From the NCBI GenBank assembly GCA_012841015.1, contig DUVN01000029.1, positions 21,603 to 85,602 on the forward strand: 64,000 nt of DNA, written 5' to 3'. The stretch comes from Clostridiaceae bacterium. GTDB lineage: Bacteria; Bacillota; Clostridia; Saccharofermentanales; DTU023. This document shows, in pieces, positions 8,390-17,351 of the stretch. The position numbers were made by a program, and so were the translations under genes. Positions within the stretch are counted from its first letter, which is position 1. Each line of letters opens with the position of its first letter. Below the pieces are notes generated by a model. It had not been told where the DNA came from and ran no database searches. It worked only from the letters and a program-made list of their open reading frames with translations.

Positions 8390-8439
8390 TATAATTGCAA
8401 TTGACACCGCATTGTTATTGCTTGTCAATTGCAATTATA
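8390..8439 (-). promoter_or_regulatory. Perfect 17-bp inverted repeat upstream of sod
   Basis: TATAATTGCAATTGACA (8390-8406) and its exact reverse complement TGTCAATTGCAATTATA (8423-8439) flank a 16-bp spacer, 45 bp upstream of the superoxide dismutase start. Each arm itself contains the palindrome AATTGCAATT. The A/T-rich palindromic half-sites resemble Fur/PerR-type boxes, and a Fur-family gene lies at 10063-10482. A TTGACA sequence lies in an arm, so the site may overlap a promoter. Binding by that regulator is an inference. Confidence 0.6.
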
Positions 8440-8526
8440 CGTTAATTTTCACGACAATATCGTACCTTATGTGTCGCCCTAGGTACGCAAAATACGACGG
8501 GAATGACGTTTGATCAGACTTGCTTG

Positions 8527-9210
8527 TTAGACATTGTTGACTTTCTCTTTCGCGTGCTCGGGAATAACAGCCAACAAGTAGACGATTCCACACACGATTT
8601 GTATGACTCCTGCGATGGTCACTGCGTAAAGGAGCAGAGAATGGCGCAATAACGTGCCGACGATGGCACCGATAACGTAAATAACCATATGCAACACGAA
8701 GTAGGGGAGTTTCCACCGATCCGCTTTGGCGCCTCGGATTCTCTTACCCAGTTCTACACCAGCATCCGTGAGATAGCCAGTCATGTGAGTCGTGCGCGTC
8801 GTTACCCCGCGGTAGTTTAGCAAGATGCCGTTTTGTATGCCAAGCGAAAGAGCAGCATAAAAGCATGGAATCAAGAGCAACGTGTCAGGGATGATGAACG
8901 ACATAAGGGTATACAGAGCTCCCTGACAAATTAGGAAATATCCGTGGCGTTTCGATAGTCCGATTTCACATTGGTAGAAAAACATGCCGGCAATCGTTGA
9001 CCCTATGAAAAAGGCGAAGATCAGGCCAAAATAAATGAGGGCAAGCGTCCATTTGCCATTTTTGAGTGCGATTGCCAGTTGCGTGAGGTTGCCCGTATGG
9101 TGTGAAACGGCGTATTTTGGTCCGACCAGTGCTTCGGCATTCATAAAGCCAGCAGAAAAGGTCATCAGAGATACCCAGAGACTCGCATTTTTCCTCGATA
9201 GCTTTCTCAT
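8527..9210 (-). CDS. DUF1275 (YoaK-like) integral membrane protein
   Basis: A 227-residue polytopic membrane protein of the DUF1275 family, whose function is unknown. Six or so hydrophobic segments are visible (about residues 8-25, 50-75, 85-110, 115-135, 170-190, 195-215). Family hallmarks are the early segment GFMNAEAL and the HHTGNLTQLA motif, plus TTHMTGYLTDAG in the second half. The ATG at 9210 is preferred over an in-frame TTG at 9228, because AAAGGTG lies 8-10 bp upstream of it. It sits between rubrerythrin and superoxide dismutase on the same strand but is separated from the former by hairpins, so it is probably its own transcript. Confidence 0.85.
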   Translation of the reverse strand: MRKLSRKNASLWVSLMTFSAGFMNAEALVGPKYAVSHHTGNLTQLAIALKNGKWTLALIYFGLIFAFFIGSTIAGMFFYQCEIGLSKRHGYFLICQGALYTLMSFIIPDTLLLIPCFYAALSLGIQNGILLNYRGVTTRTTHMTGYLTDAGVELGKRIRGAKADRWKLPYFVLHMVIYVIGAIVGTLLRHSLLLYAVTIAGVIQIVCGIVYLLAVIPEHAKEKVNNV

Positions 9211-9293
9211 GGTTCTTGCACCTTTCAAATCAGTTTATCTATAAATCATACCATAATTATGAGTCCTTTCTGGTATTCAGCACAAAAAACCAA

Positions 9294-9376
9294 ATAGAAA
9301 GGCGGATAATCCGCCTGATTGCTCATCAGAGTGCCGACGGATTATCCGCGCATGTTCCGCTTCGCTCTACGGAGCG
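9294..9376 (-). terminator. Hairpins after rubrerythrin
   Basis: Three compact dyads follow the rubrerythrin stop: CGCTC-tacg-GAGCG (9363-9376), CGGATTATCCG (9338-9348) and GGCGGATAATCCGCC (9301-9315). On the minus strand the last is followed by TTTCTATTT, as expected for a rho-independent terminator. The second and third can also pair with each other over 11 bp. Confidence 0.6.
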
Positions 9377-9388
9377 TGACAAAGCGAC

Positions 9389-9931
9389 TTAATAGTTGGT
9401 GGCGACCAATTGGAAGAATTTTTGTTCGTACTTGCAGACGGGACACATAACAGGAGCTTTCTTGCCGAAGTGAATGTGTCCGCATTTGGCACAGATCCAT
9501 GCCGTCTCAGCGTCTTCACGCGCAAAGACTTTGCCCTCCTCGATGTTTGCCTTCAGACGGTTGTAACGTTCTTCATGATGTTTTTCGATGGCGGCGACCA
9601 TACGGAAGAGTGTCGCGATGCGTTTGAAGCCCTCTTCTTCGGCCTCCTTTGCAAAAGTAGCATACATCTCCGTCCACTCGTAGTTTTCACCTGCCGCTGC
9701 ATCAGCCAAGTTCTCTAGTGTACCCGGAATTTCATCATTGTTAAGCAGTTTGAACCAGAGCTTGGCGTGCTCCTTTTCGTTCCCCGCTGTTTCTTCAAAA
9801 AAGTCAGCAATCTGCTCATAGCCTTCTTCGCGCGCCTTCGCGGCGTAGTATGTGTACTTGTTACGTGCCATCGACTCGCCTGCAAACGCTGTCTGCAGAT
9901 TTGCCTCGGTTTTCGTTCCTTTAAGATCCAT
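9389..9931 (-). CDS. rbr: Rubrerythrin
   Basis: A 180-residue non-haem iron peroxidase that reduces hydrogen peroxide in anaerobes. The N-terminal four-helix ferritin-like domain (residues 1-140) shows the diiron ligand motifs ([37 protein letters not shown]). The C-terminal rubredoxin-like domain has CAKCG and CPVCKYE, an FeS4 site. The start has AAGGAGAG. It lies 131 bp downstream of a Fur/PerR-like gene on the same strand, the common perR-rbr arrangement, and probably receives electrons via a flavoprotein/rubredoxin chain such as the NADH-dependent reductase at 14042-15202 (inference). Confidence 0.97.
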   Translation of the reverse strand: MDLKGTKTEANLQTAFAGESMARNKYTYYAAKAREEGYEQIADFFEETAGNEKEHAKLWFKLLNNDEIPGTLENLADAAAGENYEWTEMYATFAKEAEEEGFKRIATLFRMVAAIEKHHEERYNRLKANIEEGKVFAREDAETAWICAKCGHIHFGKKAPVMCPVCKYEQKFFQLVATNY

Positions 9932-10062
9932 GTTGTCTCTCCTTTTTGTTTTGTTTATGGGTTATCTATCTCTGGTGATTGCTCACCTTGTGAACTTCTT
10001 TGAGAAGCCGTCGGCCACTGTTCGCTGTGCTCCGGTCAAATTCGTCGCGTATGCGTTCTGGT

Positions 10063-10482
10063 TCAGTTCCGTTCCACCTTTTTCGTGAGGCATTTTGAAC
10101 AGATTCCTCTGAAAATGACGTCGTGTCCCGTCAGCCGGAAATCGCTGTTCGTAGGGAAATACTGATCAATTTCTGGAAGAACAGGCATATCGACGTCGGA
10201 AAGCATTCCGCATTCCTCGCAAAGCATGTGGTAATGTGCGTCGAGCGTGGCGTCGTAATGGAATACCCCGTCGTCACCTGCGATGCGCATGATCTCGCCG
10301 TCCTCAACCATACGGTTCATCGTCCTGTAGACGGTTGCTTTGTTAATCGTTGGGGACGTCTGCATGACGCATTCCTGAATTTCATCTACGGTAGGGTGGT
10401 TGAGTGTCTTGAGGCAATCGGAAATGACTTGGCGCTGATAAGTCATCCGCCTGTGAGTATGATTTTTCGCCTGTTTTGTCAC
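10063..10482 (-). CDS. Fur-family (PerR-like) transcriptional repressor
   Basis: A 139-residue Fur-family regulator. A winged-helix DNA-binding region occupies about residues 10-85 (RRMTYQRQVISDCL, SPTINKATVYRTMNRM). The dimerisation/metal region contains HYHMLCEECGMLSDV and a terminal FRGICSKCL, i.e. two CxxC pairs of the structural zinc site. Position next to rubrerythrin favours a peroxide-sensing PerR role over iron sensing, but this is inference. The start is probably GTG 10482 with AGGA 7 bp upstream; an in-frame TTG at 10488 is the alternative. Two inverted repeats lie just upstream, suggesting autoregulation. Confidence 0.9.
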   Translation of the reverse strand: MTKQAKNHTHRRMTYQRQVISDCLKTLNHPTVDEIQECVMQTSPTINKATVYRTMNRMVEDGEIMRIAGDDGVFHYDATLDAHYHMLCEECGMLSDVDMPVLPEIDQYFPTNSDFRLTGHDVIFRGICSKCLTKKVERN

Positions 10483-10502
10483 ATTCAAATCCTAAATTCA
10501 AC

Positions 10503-10548
10503 TATTCTATAAAATAAGAATAAAGCTATTGCGAATTGATTGCAATAG
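10503..10548 (-). promoter_or_regulatory. Two inverted repeats upstream of the perR-like gene
   Basis: TATTCT / AGAATA (10503-10521) and CTATTGC / GCAATAG (10526-10548) lie 15-65 bp upstream of the regulator start. The first resembles the A/T-rich dyads of PerR boxes. The second shares the ATTGC/GCAAT core with the inverted repeat upstream of superoxide dismutase. Autoregulation is an inference. The rest of the gap to 10804 holds nothing recognised. Confidence 0.45.
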
Positions 10549-10804
10549 TAAATTAAACGAAAGATAACTTGAAAAGACGCATTCGCTCGTTGCCTTTGTC
10601 TCTTGAAGAGGTGACAACAGCTCATTGGTCTTGCGATTGACCTTGATGAAGCACATTAAATGTCACGGCTTCCGTTTCTCATCAGATTGTAGGCATTATC
10701 TTATCTTCTACTTGGCACTTGCAGCGTTTCACAGGCTATGTCAGTTATTCGCTAGGTTGTATTGTCTCGTCGGACCCCTGCTTGACATCCGTAGAGTAGA
10801 GAAC

Positions 10805-12997
10805 TTAAAAGTCGCTCAATCGGAAAGTGTTCTCTTCTGTTTCCACTTTAATAACAGCGCTCCCCCAACGTGCCAACGATTGTTCAAGTTCCGATTTAAC
10901 GGCCGTTAAATCGAGGCACCAGCACGTATGGCCTTCTAAGTCATTTGTCAAGATGATCTCGAGCTCTGTCCCGGTAGATAGTTCTTTTGCATGGACCGGG
11001 TTATTTTCCAGATGGTAGAGCCAGAGTCGATTATTTGTCGGTAAGTGCCTCAAGTGAATGTAAACGAAGTGCTCCTTCCCAGTCAGGCAAAATTCATCCT
11101 GCTCGTAAGGATAATCGGGAAAGGCCGATGTGCCATAAAAGGCGTCGCCGTACACTTGGAGGAATGCACCTGTCTCACTTAACACATCGAGTGACGGTTT
11201 CGGGATGGCACCCGTTCCGTCCGGTCCGATGTTAAGAAGCAGATTGCCACCTCGACTGATGACCTTCGTCAATTGGCGTATGACATCTTGAGCTGTACGC
11301 CAATTTTGGTCACTTTTCTTATAGCCCCACGAATTATTCAACGTGGCGGGCATCTCCCAAAACTTTGTTTGGGAAAAACGGGGGAGCATGTTATCCCCTG
11401 TCGTTATGTAGTCCCCAAGACCGTAGCCGATACGGCCGGAAATCAGGCAGGTCGGCTGTAACGACCGAATGAGTTCTTTGACTTGGCTGCATTGCGCAGG
11501 CGTCATGGAGATCGGTGTGTCAAGCCAGATCATAGCGAGCGGTCCGTATTGTGTCAAGAGTTCACTTATTTGTGGAAAGCATTTTTCTTTGAGGTATTGC
11601 GAGAAAAGCGAAGCAGGCGGAGCTTCACGATAGGCACGCAACCCTCCCGGATGATCCCAGTCTTGTGCCTGCGAGTAGTAGACAGAGAAAAGCAAATCGT
11701 GCGTTGCACACGCTTCTGACATCTCACGGACGAAGTCGCGACCGGAGGGACTTTTCGCAACGCTGTTGAAAGAATCGGCAGACGAATCAAATAATGCGAA
11801 CCCATCATGGTGCTTTGCTGTCAAGCAAACATAGCGCATGCCCCAAGAGCGCGCCAATTCACAAATGCGGTCAGCATCAAAGGCTGTTGGGTCGAATGTG
11901 GCAGCCAAGAGGCGATACTCTTCATCGGGAATATCGAGCGAGAGCCGAATCCACTCCGCCAAAAAAGGTGTCTCTCTTCCCTGATATTCACCACCCAGTA
12001 GTGAGTAGAGTCCCAAGTGAATGAACAATCCGTATCCTGCATCTTGGAAGTTGCGAAGTGCCTTATCAAGTGTACATTCTTGTGGCGTTCGAGAAAGCGC
12101 TACCCGCTCAGCTGCCTTGTGGCCTGCAATGTCCTGTGTTGAGATTATTGCTTTTGTGCAGGTGGAGGAAGAGGAACTGATACCCTGTGATGGTTGGCAG
12201 CTTTCTTCCAGTTCAGGTGGCATAAAATCTTTGTTGTCGACTGAATCAAGATGCGGAGCGTGAATAACGGAAAGAGGGTTCTTTCTTTGTATTGTCTGGC
12301 AGCTCCCTATCTGTGTGTCAGAATGATCGACAATCTCAATGATCTTTCTCAAGCTTAGCGGATCGACAGGGTTAGTTGCTTTGCCGAATCGCAAAGCCGT
12401 TCCGAGATGCAGGTCGATATTTTCCGATGGCAGTGCTTGCCGGATATGACCGATGTTGTTGTGCGTGATGCCGCCTCCGAGAATGAGCCTCGGGTATGCA
12501 TGTTCTATGTACCACGGCAGGCGGTCAAGGTTTTCATCGATGGTTCCTTGGCCGAGCGAAGTCAGAATATGTGTGATTCTCGAATAACTATTGATGCGCT
12601 TAAGCGAAGTCGCGACATCGGAGCTTTCGTCAATGGCGCGGTGAAATGTAACGTTAAAATCTGTTCCCGCGAGCACCCGCGAAAGCTTTGCAACATCAGC
12701 GATCCCATTTTCGTCGAGAATGCCCGTCACGATTCGTTGAACTCCTAATTCCTGAAACCTTAAGGCATCGCGCTTCATCACAGATAGTTGGTGTTCTGTG
12801 TAATGAAAGGAGTCTTGTTCGGGGCGTAGCATAACGGCGACGGGGATGCGAACGGACTCAAGAACAGCCCTCACGAGGCCATCACTCGGCGTGAAACCGC
12901 CACGCTCGAGACACGAAACGAGCTCGATACGGTCACCGCCGTTCGATTCAATAGCGAGTGCATCCGCTAAGCTCGTGGCAATGCATTCGAGAATCAC
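10805..12997 (-). CDS. CutC-domain / GH29 alpha-L-fucosidase fusion protein
   Basis: A 730-residue two-domain protein. Residues 1 to ~225 are a full CutC-family TIM barrel (starts ILECIATSLADALAIESNG; GGDRIELVS; LTSLGQ; ILGGGIT). Residues ~305-640 are a GH29 alpha-L-fucosidase catalytic domain (FGLFIHLGLYS-like segment at 322-332, CLTAKHHDGFALF at 391-403, the probable nucleophile Asp493 in MIWLD), followed by a ~90-residue beta-rich tail. A Ser-rich linker (about 226-300) joins them. There is no signal peptide, so it should act in the cytoplasm on imported fucosides. CutC proteins were named for copper homeostasis, but their role is uncertain. The start is GTG with GGGAG upstream. The GTG start, the continuous frame and the linker argue for a true fusion. 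Confidence 0.88.
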   Translation of the reverse strand: MILECIATSLADALAIESNGGDRIELVSCLERGGFTPSDGLVRAVLESVRIPVAVMLRPEQDSFHYTEHQLSVMKRDALRFQELGVQRIVTGILDENGIADVAKLSRVLAGTDFNVTFHRAIDESSDVATSLKRINSYSRITHILTSLGQGTIDENLDRLPWYIEHAYPRLILGGGITHNNIGHIRQALPSENIDLHLGTALRFGKATNPVDPLSLRKIIEIVDHSDTQIGSCQTIQRKNPLSVIHAPHLDSVDNKDFMPPELEESCQPSQGISSSSSTCTKAIISTQDIAGHKAAERVALSRTPQECTLDKALRNFQDAGYGLFIHLGLYSLLGGEYQGRETPFLAEWIRLSLDIPDEEYRLLAATFDPTAFDADRICELARSWGMRYVCLTAKHHDGFALFDSSADSFNSVAKSPSGRDFVREMSEACATHDLLFSVYYSQAQDWDHPGGLRAYREAPPASLFSQYLKEKCFPQISELLTQYGPLAMIWLDTPISMTPAQCSQVKELIRSLQPTCLISGRIGYGLGDYITTGDNMLPRFSQTKFWEMPATLNNSWGYKKSDQNWRTAQDVIRQLTKVISRGGNLLLNIGPDGTGAIPKPSLDVLSETGAFLQVYGDAFYGTSAFPDYPYEQDEFCLTGKEHFVYIHLRHLPTNNRLWLYHLENNPVHAKELSTGTELEIILTNDLEGHTCWCLDLTAVKSELEQSLARWGSAVIKVETEENTFRLSDF

Positions 12998-13240
12998 CGT
13001 TAATCTCCCTTAAGAACACAGTTGTCGATCAATTCGATCGTCATGATCAAATAATTATGTGTGAGTCATCAGCTATTTGCCTGCTGGTGAAGCCGTAATC
13101 GAACGAAGTCGCGATCAACGCGCTATGTATGATGCAAGTCGCTCAGCCCTGCTTCGTGCCAAATCATTTGATTACAATCATGTTGTTACGTATGACAGAA
13201 GTGTTGTGACCGATATGCCGTCTGACGATGAATCACGTGT

Positions 13241-13903
13241 TCAGTTCGCGGCTTGCTTTTGTCGTTTACGACGGTTTCTGCCACCGACACAGATGACGAG
13301 GCCTCCGAGGAAACCTGCGACATGTGCCCACCACGCTATGCCACTTGATCCACGCACAAAACCTGAGACAAGTTGAATGATGAACCAGATGACGAGGTAA
13401 ATCGGCGCAGGAATCGTGACAAAAAACGGCATGAGCGGAATCAAGGTCAACACTTTTGCGCGCGGATACAAAATGAGATAAGCACCCATCACACCTGCGA
13501 TAGCACCTGAAGCCCCGAGCGTCGGGACAGCAGAATTAGGGTAGGCAAGTGTGTGCGCAAGAATTGCAATAATCCCCGTTGCGATGTAAAACAAAATGAA
13601 TTTGATGGGTCGAAGATAATCCTCTACATTGTCGCCGAAAATCCATAACACCCACATGTTGCCGATAAGGTGAGATAGACCGCCGTGTAAAAACATGCTT
13701 GTGATCAATGGGTAGTAAAATTTACCAGCATGTATCGCTTCGCGCAATCCGATCGGTGTGAACGCATATCGGCACAGAAATTCATAGAGACGCAGAGACG
13801 TAAGCGACTGTTGATAAACAAAAATCACAACATTGAAGACAATGAGGGAAATCGTGACGATAGGAATCTTATGACTAGGTTGACTATCTCTCAGCGGTAA
13901 CAT
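13241..13903 (-). CDS. Rhomboid-family intramembrane serine protease
   Basis: A 220-residue polytopic membrane protease. The catalytic Ser132 lies in GASG (130-133) and the catalytic His194 in WWAHVAGFLGG; HGGLSHLIGNMW at 73-84 is the conserved loop/helix-2 motif. Six or so membrane segments are visible, and the C-terminus ends in a basic tail (RNRRKRQKQ). The start is set at ATG 13903 because AAGGA lies ~8 bp upstream; an in-frame TTG at 13927 would add eight residues. Substrates are unknown. It follows the flavoprotein gene at 14042-15202 on the same strand after a hairpin, so it is probably transcribed separately. Confidence 0.93.
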   Translation of the reverse strand: MLPLRDSQPSHKIPIVTISLIVFNVVIFVYQQSLTSLRLYEFLCRYAFTPIGLREAIHAGKFYYPLITSMFLHGGLSHLIGNMWVLWIFGDNVEDYLRPIKFILFYIATGIIAILAHTLAYPNSAVPTLGASGAIAGVMGAYLILYPRAKVLTLIPLMPFFVTIPAPIYLVIWFIIQLVSGFVRGSSGIAWWAHVAGFLGGLVICVGGRNRRKRQKQAAN

Positions 13904-13995
13904 CTTTCGTTTCCTTCGGTCCTTCAAAGGACCCCAACCTAAGGATTGGGCTGATTGCCGGCCCTTAAAAGTGACGAAAGGACGGGCTCATCTAA

Positions 13996-14036
13996 TGACA
14001 GCCGGCTCCTCGCCAGAGAAAAGAAGCAGGCTGTCA
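13996..14036 (-). terminator. Hairpin after the NADH-rubredoxin-reductase-like gene
   Basis: TGACAGCC (13996-14003) pairs with GGCTGTCA (14029-14036) across a 25-bp loop that has secondary pairing potential. It starts six bases after the stop of the upstream minus-strand gene. The U-tract is weak. Confidence 0.4.
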
Positions 14037-14041
14037 TAACT

Positions 14042-15202
14042 CTAACTCGTCTGAAGCTCACGACTCAACATGGAAAACGGCGTTGTATCACCTAACAAGA
14101 TGTAGCCGACGAGCCTATCTCCGATGAAATTACGTCGATCGTATGTGAGCTGTGTTTCGTCAAAAGAAATCTGCGAGGTCACATCTGGACCCTTCGCCAT
14201 GATGTTGCCAGCAGAAGCGATCCGCGTCTCCATCGTATTGACAAGATAAGGCGGAGGCGGAATGACACAAATTTCATTACCGCCTGCAGCGTTAGCACCT
14301 GCAACTCTTCCTTCACGTGTCGAAACAGACCATAGCCCGTACCAAAGCCCCTCCATCAAGGCACAGTCACCTGCGGCATAAACGTTGGGAATATTCGTCT
14401 CCATGCGGTTATTTGTCACGAAGCGGCGGTCAATCTCAATATCTGCACCGTCCATCGTTTCGACGCGAGCTCGAACACCAGTTGAGACAAGAACGATATC
14501 AGTCGCGATCACAGTGCCATCTGTCAAGCGGACGCTTGAGACTTTTCCTGTTTTCGGATCAGCCAATATCTCTTCGACGGATGCTTCTTTCCTCACCTTG
14601 ATGTCAAGGCGTGCGATCTGCTCTTCGAACATGGCGCTTGCGCGTGGGTCAAGTTGCCTTGATAGCAGTGCTTTGCCGCGCTGGAGAATCGTAGTATCGA
14701 GACCACGCTGTTTCAATGCGTAGGCAATTTCAAGTCCTAGAAGCCCGCCACCGATAACGACTGCCCTCTTAGAATCTTCGATGAAGTTGGAGATCGCCTT
14801 CGCATCATCAAGAGTCCACAACGTAAAAACGCCTAGCAAATCATTGCCGGGCGTTGGAGGCATGAAACTTTCGCTCCCAGTTGCAAGAATCAGCTTGCTG
14901 TAGCTGAGAGTTGAAAGATCTGACAACACGACGCGCTGATTGTCTACGTCAACGCTTGTGACTTGTGTACCTAAACGAAGATCGAATTGACGGTCATCAT
15001 ACCACGCCTGATCATGCAGAAAAACTCTATCGATTGTCTCCGGTGCCATGACCACACTGGGAAGGCGCGGTCTATGGTAGGGAAGGTATGTATCCTCGGA
15101 TAACAAAATAATCTTTACATCGGGATCTTGTTTCCGGGCTGCCTCGGCCGCAGAAAGTCCTGCAATACCGCTTCCGATAATCACAATAGTTTGTTTTGAC
15201 AT
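14042..15202 (-). CDS. FAD-dependent pyridine nucleotide oxidoreductase (NADH-rubredoxin reductase-like)
   Basis: A 386-residue two-dinucleotide-fold flavoprotein. The FAD-binding GSGIAGLSAAEAA is at residues 10-22, the NAD(P)-binding GGGLLGLEIAYAL near 152-164, and the second FAD motif NVYAAGDCALMEG near 279-291. No CxxxxC redox disulfide is present, so it belongs to the nitrite-reductase-NirB / NADH-rubredoxin-oxidoreductase / ferredoxin-reductase group. In an anaerobe with rubrerythrin nearby, electron delivery to rubredoxin or rubrerythrin is the likeliest role, but this is inference. The start has GAGGAGG. Confidence 0.85.
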   Translation of the reverse strand: MSKQTIVIIGSGIAGLSAAEAARKQDPDVKIILLSEDTYLPYHRPRLPSVVMAPETIDRVFLHDQAWYDDRQFDLRLGTQVTSVDVDNQRVVLSDLSTLSYSKLILATGSESFMPPTPGNDLLGVFTLWTLDDAKAISNFIEDSKRAVVIGGGLLGLEIAYALKQRGLDTTILQRGKALLSRQLDPRASAMFEEQIARLDIKVRKEASVEEILADPKTGKVSSVRLTDGTVIATDIVLVSTGVRARVETMDGADIEIDRRFVTNNRMETNIPNVYAAGDCALMEGLWYGLWSVSTREGRVAGANAAGGNEICVIPPPPYLVNTMETRIASAGNIMAKGPDVTSQISFDETQLTYDRRNFIGDRLVGYILLGDTTPFSMLSRELQTS

Positions 15203-15669
15203 GAAAGACCTCCTCCATGAGGGAAAATGCTTGTCATTAGTAGCTGTTCTGATTCAACTGTTGAAGACATGGGTTCATGATAATCAGTCGGCAAACAAGT
15301 GTCAACTTAACAGGATAGCTGTAATAAGAGACACGTAGTATAATAAAGACAACCGAACGCAATCTCCTCATGTTCTGCGGGAGATTCGTAGAAACGGTGG
15401 AAAGAGCGAGCAAAGCGACTGGTCGTGGTCGTTTCGTCGCAGAGAAACGCTCTATGGTATGTAGAGGACGCAATCGTCCCCATTCCGTCCTAAAGATCGA
15501 CATCATATTTATTGCGTGAGCTGTTTTCATAACGAGTGATAAAAGTCAAACGATCATCGGCATGGCCATCAGCACATAAAGAACAGCGAGGGATAGCGAG
15601 ACAAATCGCATGAGATCCGCCGTTCAGTTTCAACAGTCACTTTAGATATCAACCTAGACAGGAGCCATC
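15203..15669. other. Intergenic region, nothing recognised
   Basis: 467 bp between divergent genes (flavoprotein on minus, TIM-barrel protein on plus). Open frames here are short, without ribosome binding sites and without family resemblance. Presumably it holds both promoters; no convincing boxes, repeats or structured RNA were seen. The plus-strand gene has CAGGAGCC just before its start. Confidence 0.5.
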
Positions 15670-16389
15670 ATGAAAACAAAGTCTTCAAGAGAAAGAAAAT
15701 ACGTCCCCGAGATCACATCGCCACTTCGCGGCGACATCATTGAGGTGCCAAAGATCATCGCTGAGTGTTCAGGTATTCGCATTTTTGGGAAACGTCTCAA
15801 GTCGATTATCTATACAACAGATGCAGCGTTAGCAATCAATCATAATGCTGATGCACTTATTGCTGTTTATCCGTTTACACCACATCCAGCCATCACAAGT
15901 GCACTCATAGGAATATCTCCCGTTCCCGTTTTCGCTGGAGTCGGCGGCGGTACAACGGGTGGTAAACGATGCGCGCAGATTGCCATGTTTGCAGAAGCAC
16001 AAGGTGCTATTGGTCTCGTTGTCAACTCGCCGACAACGCTTGAAACCATACGCCACATCAGGGCAGTCGTCGATACACCGATCGTCTGCACTATCGTGTC
16101 AGAATACATGGACATCGAGGCAAGGGTAGAGGCCGGTGTCCAAATATTCAATGTGAGTGGAGCAGACCGCACAGTTGACATCGTTAAAAGTATCCGCGAG
16201 CGTTATCCGACAATACCTATTATCGCGACAGGTGGATCGACAGACGAAACAATCCTCAAGACGATACAGGCTGGCGCAAACGCCATTACATTCACGCCTC
16301 CGACAAGTGCCCAGCTTTTCAAATACAAAATGGATAAGTATCGGAAGGCGGCGCAAGACGGATATGAGTACAAACACCAGCTGAGCTGA
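15670..16389 (+). CDS. TIM-barrel protein of unassigned function (aldolase/hydrolase-like)
   Basis: A 239-residue protein that reads as a small beta/alpha barrel. Beta strands alternate with helices, and a phosphate-binding style segment IPIIATGGSTDETI is followed by AGANAITFTPP, as in KDPG-aldolase and related barrels. GVGGGTTGGKRCAQIA in the middle is an unusual glycine-rich loop. Homologous-looking proteins are commonly just called 'hydrolase' in Bacillota genomes, without experimental basis known to me. Catalytic residues cannot be assigned. It is a single gene convergent with tcdA. Confidence 0.6.
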   Translation: MKTKSSRERKYVPEITSPLRGDIIEVPKIIAECSGIRIFGKRLKSIIYTTDAALAINHNADALIAVYPFTPHPAITSALIGISPVPVFAGVGGGTTGGKRCAQIAMFAEAQGAIGLVVNSPTTLETIRHIRAVVDTPIVCTIVSEYMDIEARVEAGVQIFNVSGADRTVDIVKSIRERYPTIPIIATGGSTDETILKTIQAGANAITFTPPTSAQLFKYKMDKYRKAAQDGYEYKHQLS

Positions 16390-16505
16390 ATCGAGATGCC
16401 ACAAACTGTTTTAGAACATATGAAGTGTTCTCTGGGATGTGGCAATGTGGAGAGCTAAATACTCTGGTCGGCAAGGAAAAGAATGCTAGTGAATCAGGAA
16501 ATCAT

Positions 16506-17216
16506 TCACTGACCGGAACAGGTCAGATCACGTATCACTTCGAAGGCGAGGAGAAATCCTGCGACAGGAGGAACGAAGGGAGCACTTCCAATAGTCCCTT
16601 TTTCGACACCGAGCGGTGTTGCGGGTGGCTCGTCGGAAAAGACGACTTTGACATGCTCGACATGCCGCTTGCGCAATGCACGCCGTACGATACGAGCGAG
16701 AGGATCCGTGTGTGTCTCAGACAAATCAGCGATCTTCAAACGAGTTGGGTCGAGTCGATTGCCTGTGCCCATCGAGGCGATAAGGGGAATGCCTTGTGCA
16801 AGTGAGGTGGCGATCAGATCTATTTTTGCTCCAAGCGTATCGATGGCATCGATGATGTAGTCGATCGGCGCAAAATGCTGGAGCACATCATCAATTTCAC
16901 CTGCGACAAGGTGTTCTTCCATCGTTTCAACGATCAGGTGACTGTTGATGTCGAGGAGTCGACAACGGGCGACTTGGCATTTCGATTGTCCCATTGTGCT
17001 TTCAAGTGCAAAAAGCTGTCGGTTGAGATTAGAGGGTGAGATAACATCGCCATCGATGAGAATCAATCGTCCTACACCAGCTCTTGCCAAAGCCTCAGCT
17101 GCCCATGACCCGACGCCACCAAGTCCTGCGACGAGAACACTTTTCTCTGAGAGCACCTCGATCGCATTGTTGGGTAAAAGCGCACGCGTCCGATCGTGAT
17201 GTGACTCAATTAACAC
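16506..17216 (-). CDS. tcdA: tRNA threonylcarbamoyladenosine dehydratase (TcdA/CsdL)
   Basis: A 236-residue ThiF/E1-like ATP-dependent enzyme that cyclises t6A at position 37 of tRNAs to ct6A. The nucleotide-binding GLGGVGSWAAEALAR is at residues 31-45, followed by LIDGDVISPSNLNRQ (E1-family Arg/Gln contact) and DAIDTLGAKIDL. The C-terminal GTIGSAPFVPPVAGFLLA is typical for this subfamily. No adenylation-cysteine CxxC zinc motif of the MoeB/ThiF type is seen, in keeping with TcdA. The start is GTG with AAAGGAGGAA upstream, a strong site. Confidence 0.92.
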   Translation of the reverse strand: MLIESHHDRTRALLPNNAIEVLSEKSVLVAGLGGVGSWAAEALARAGVGRLILIDGDVISPSNLNRQLFALESTMGQSKCQVARCRLLDINSHLIVETMEEHLVAGEIDDVLQHFAPIDYIIDAIDTLGAKIDLIATSLAQGIPLIASMGTGNRLDPTRLKIADLSETHTDPLARIVRRALRKRHVEHVKVVFSDEPPATPLGVEKGTIGSAPFVPPVAGFLLAFEVIRDLTCSGQ

Positions 17217-17351
17217 TGAAAACTATTCCTCCTTTGGAGTTATGATACAAGAAAGCATGCAGATATTCATCATAGGAGTCATGACCTCTCCACCACGTGG
17301 TATCATATCATCGTGCAAAACCACAATAAGATTTCACAGGTTGGAGTCAAT

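Noticed and set aside
15237..15530. 97-codon minus-strand frame between the flavoprotein and TIM-barrel genes
   Set aside because: No ribosome binding site, no recognisable family, and composition unlike the neighbouring genes.
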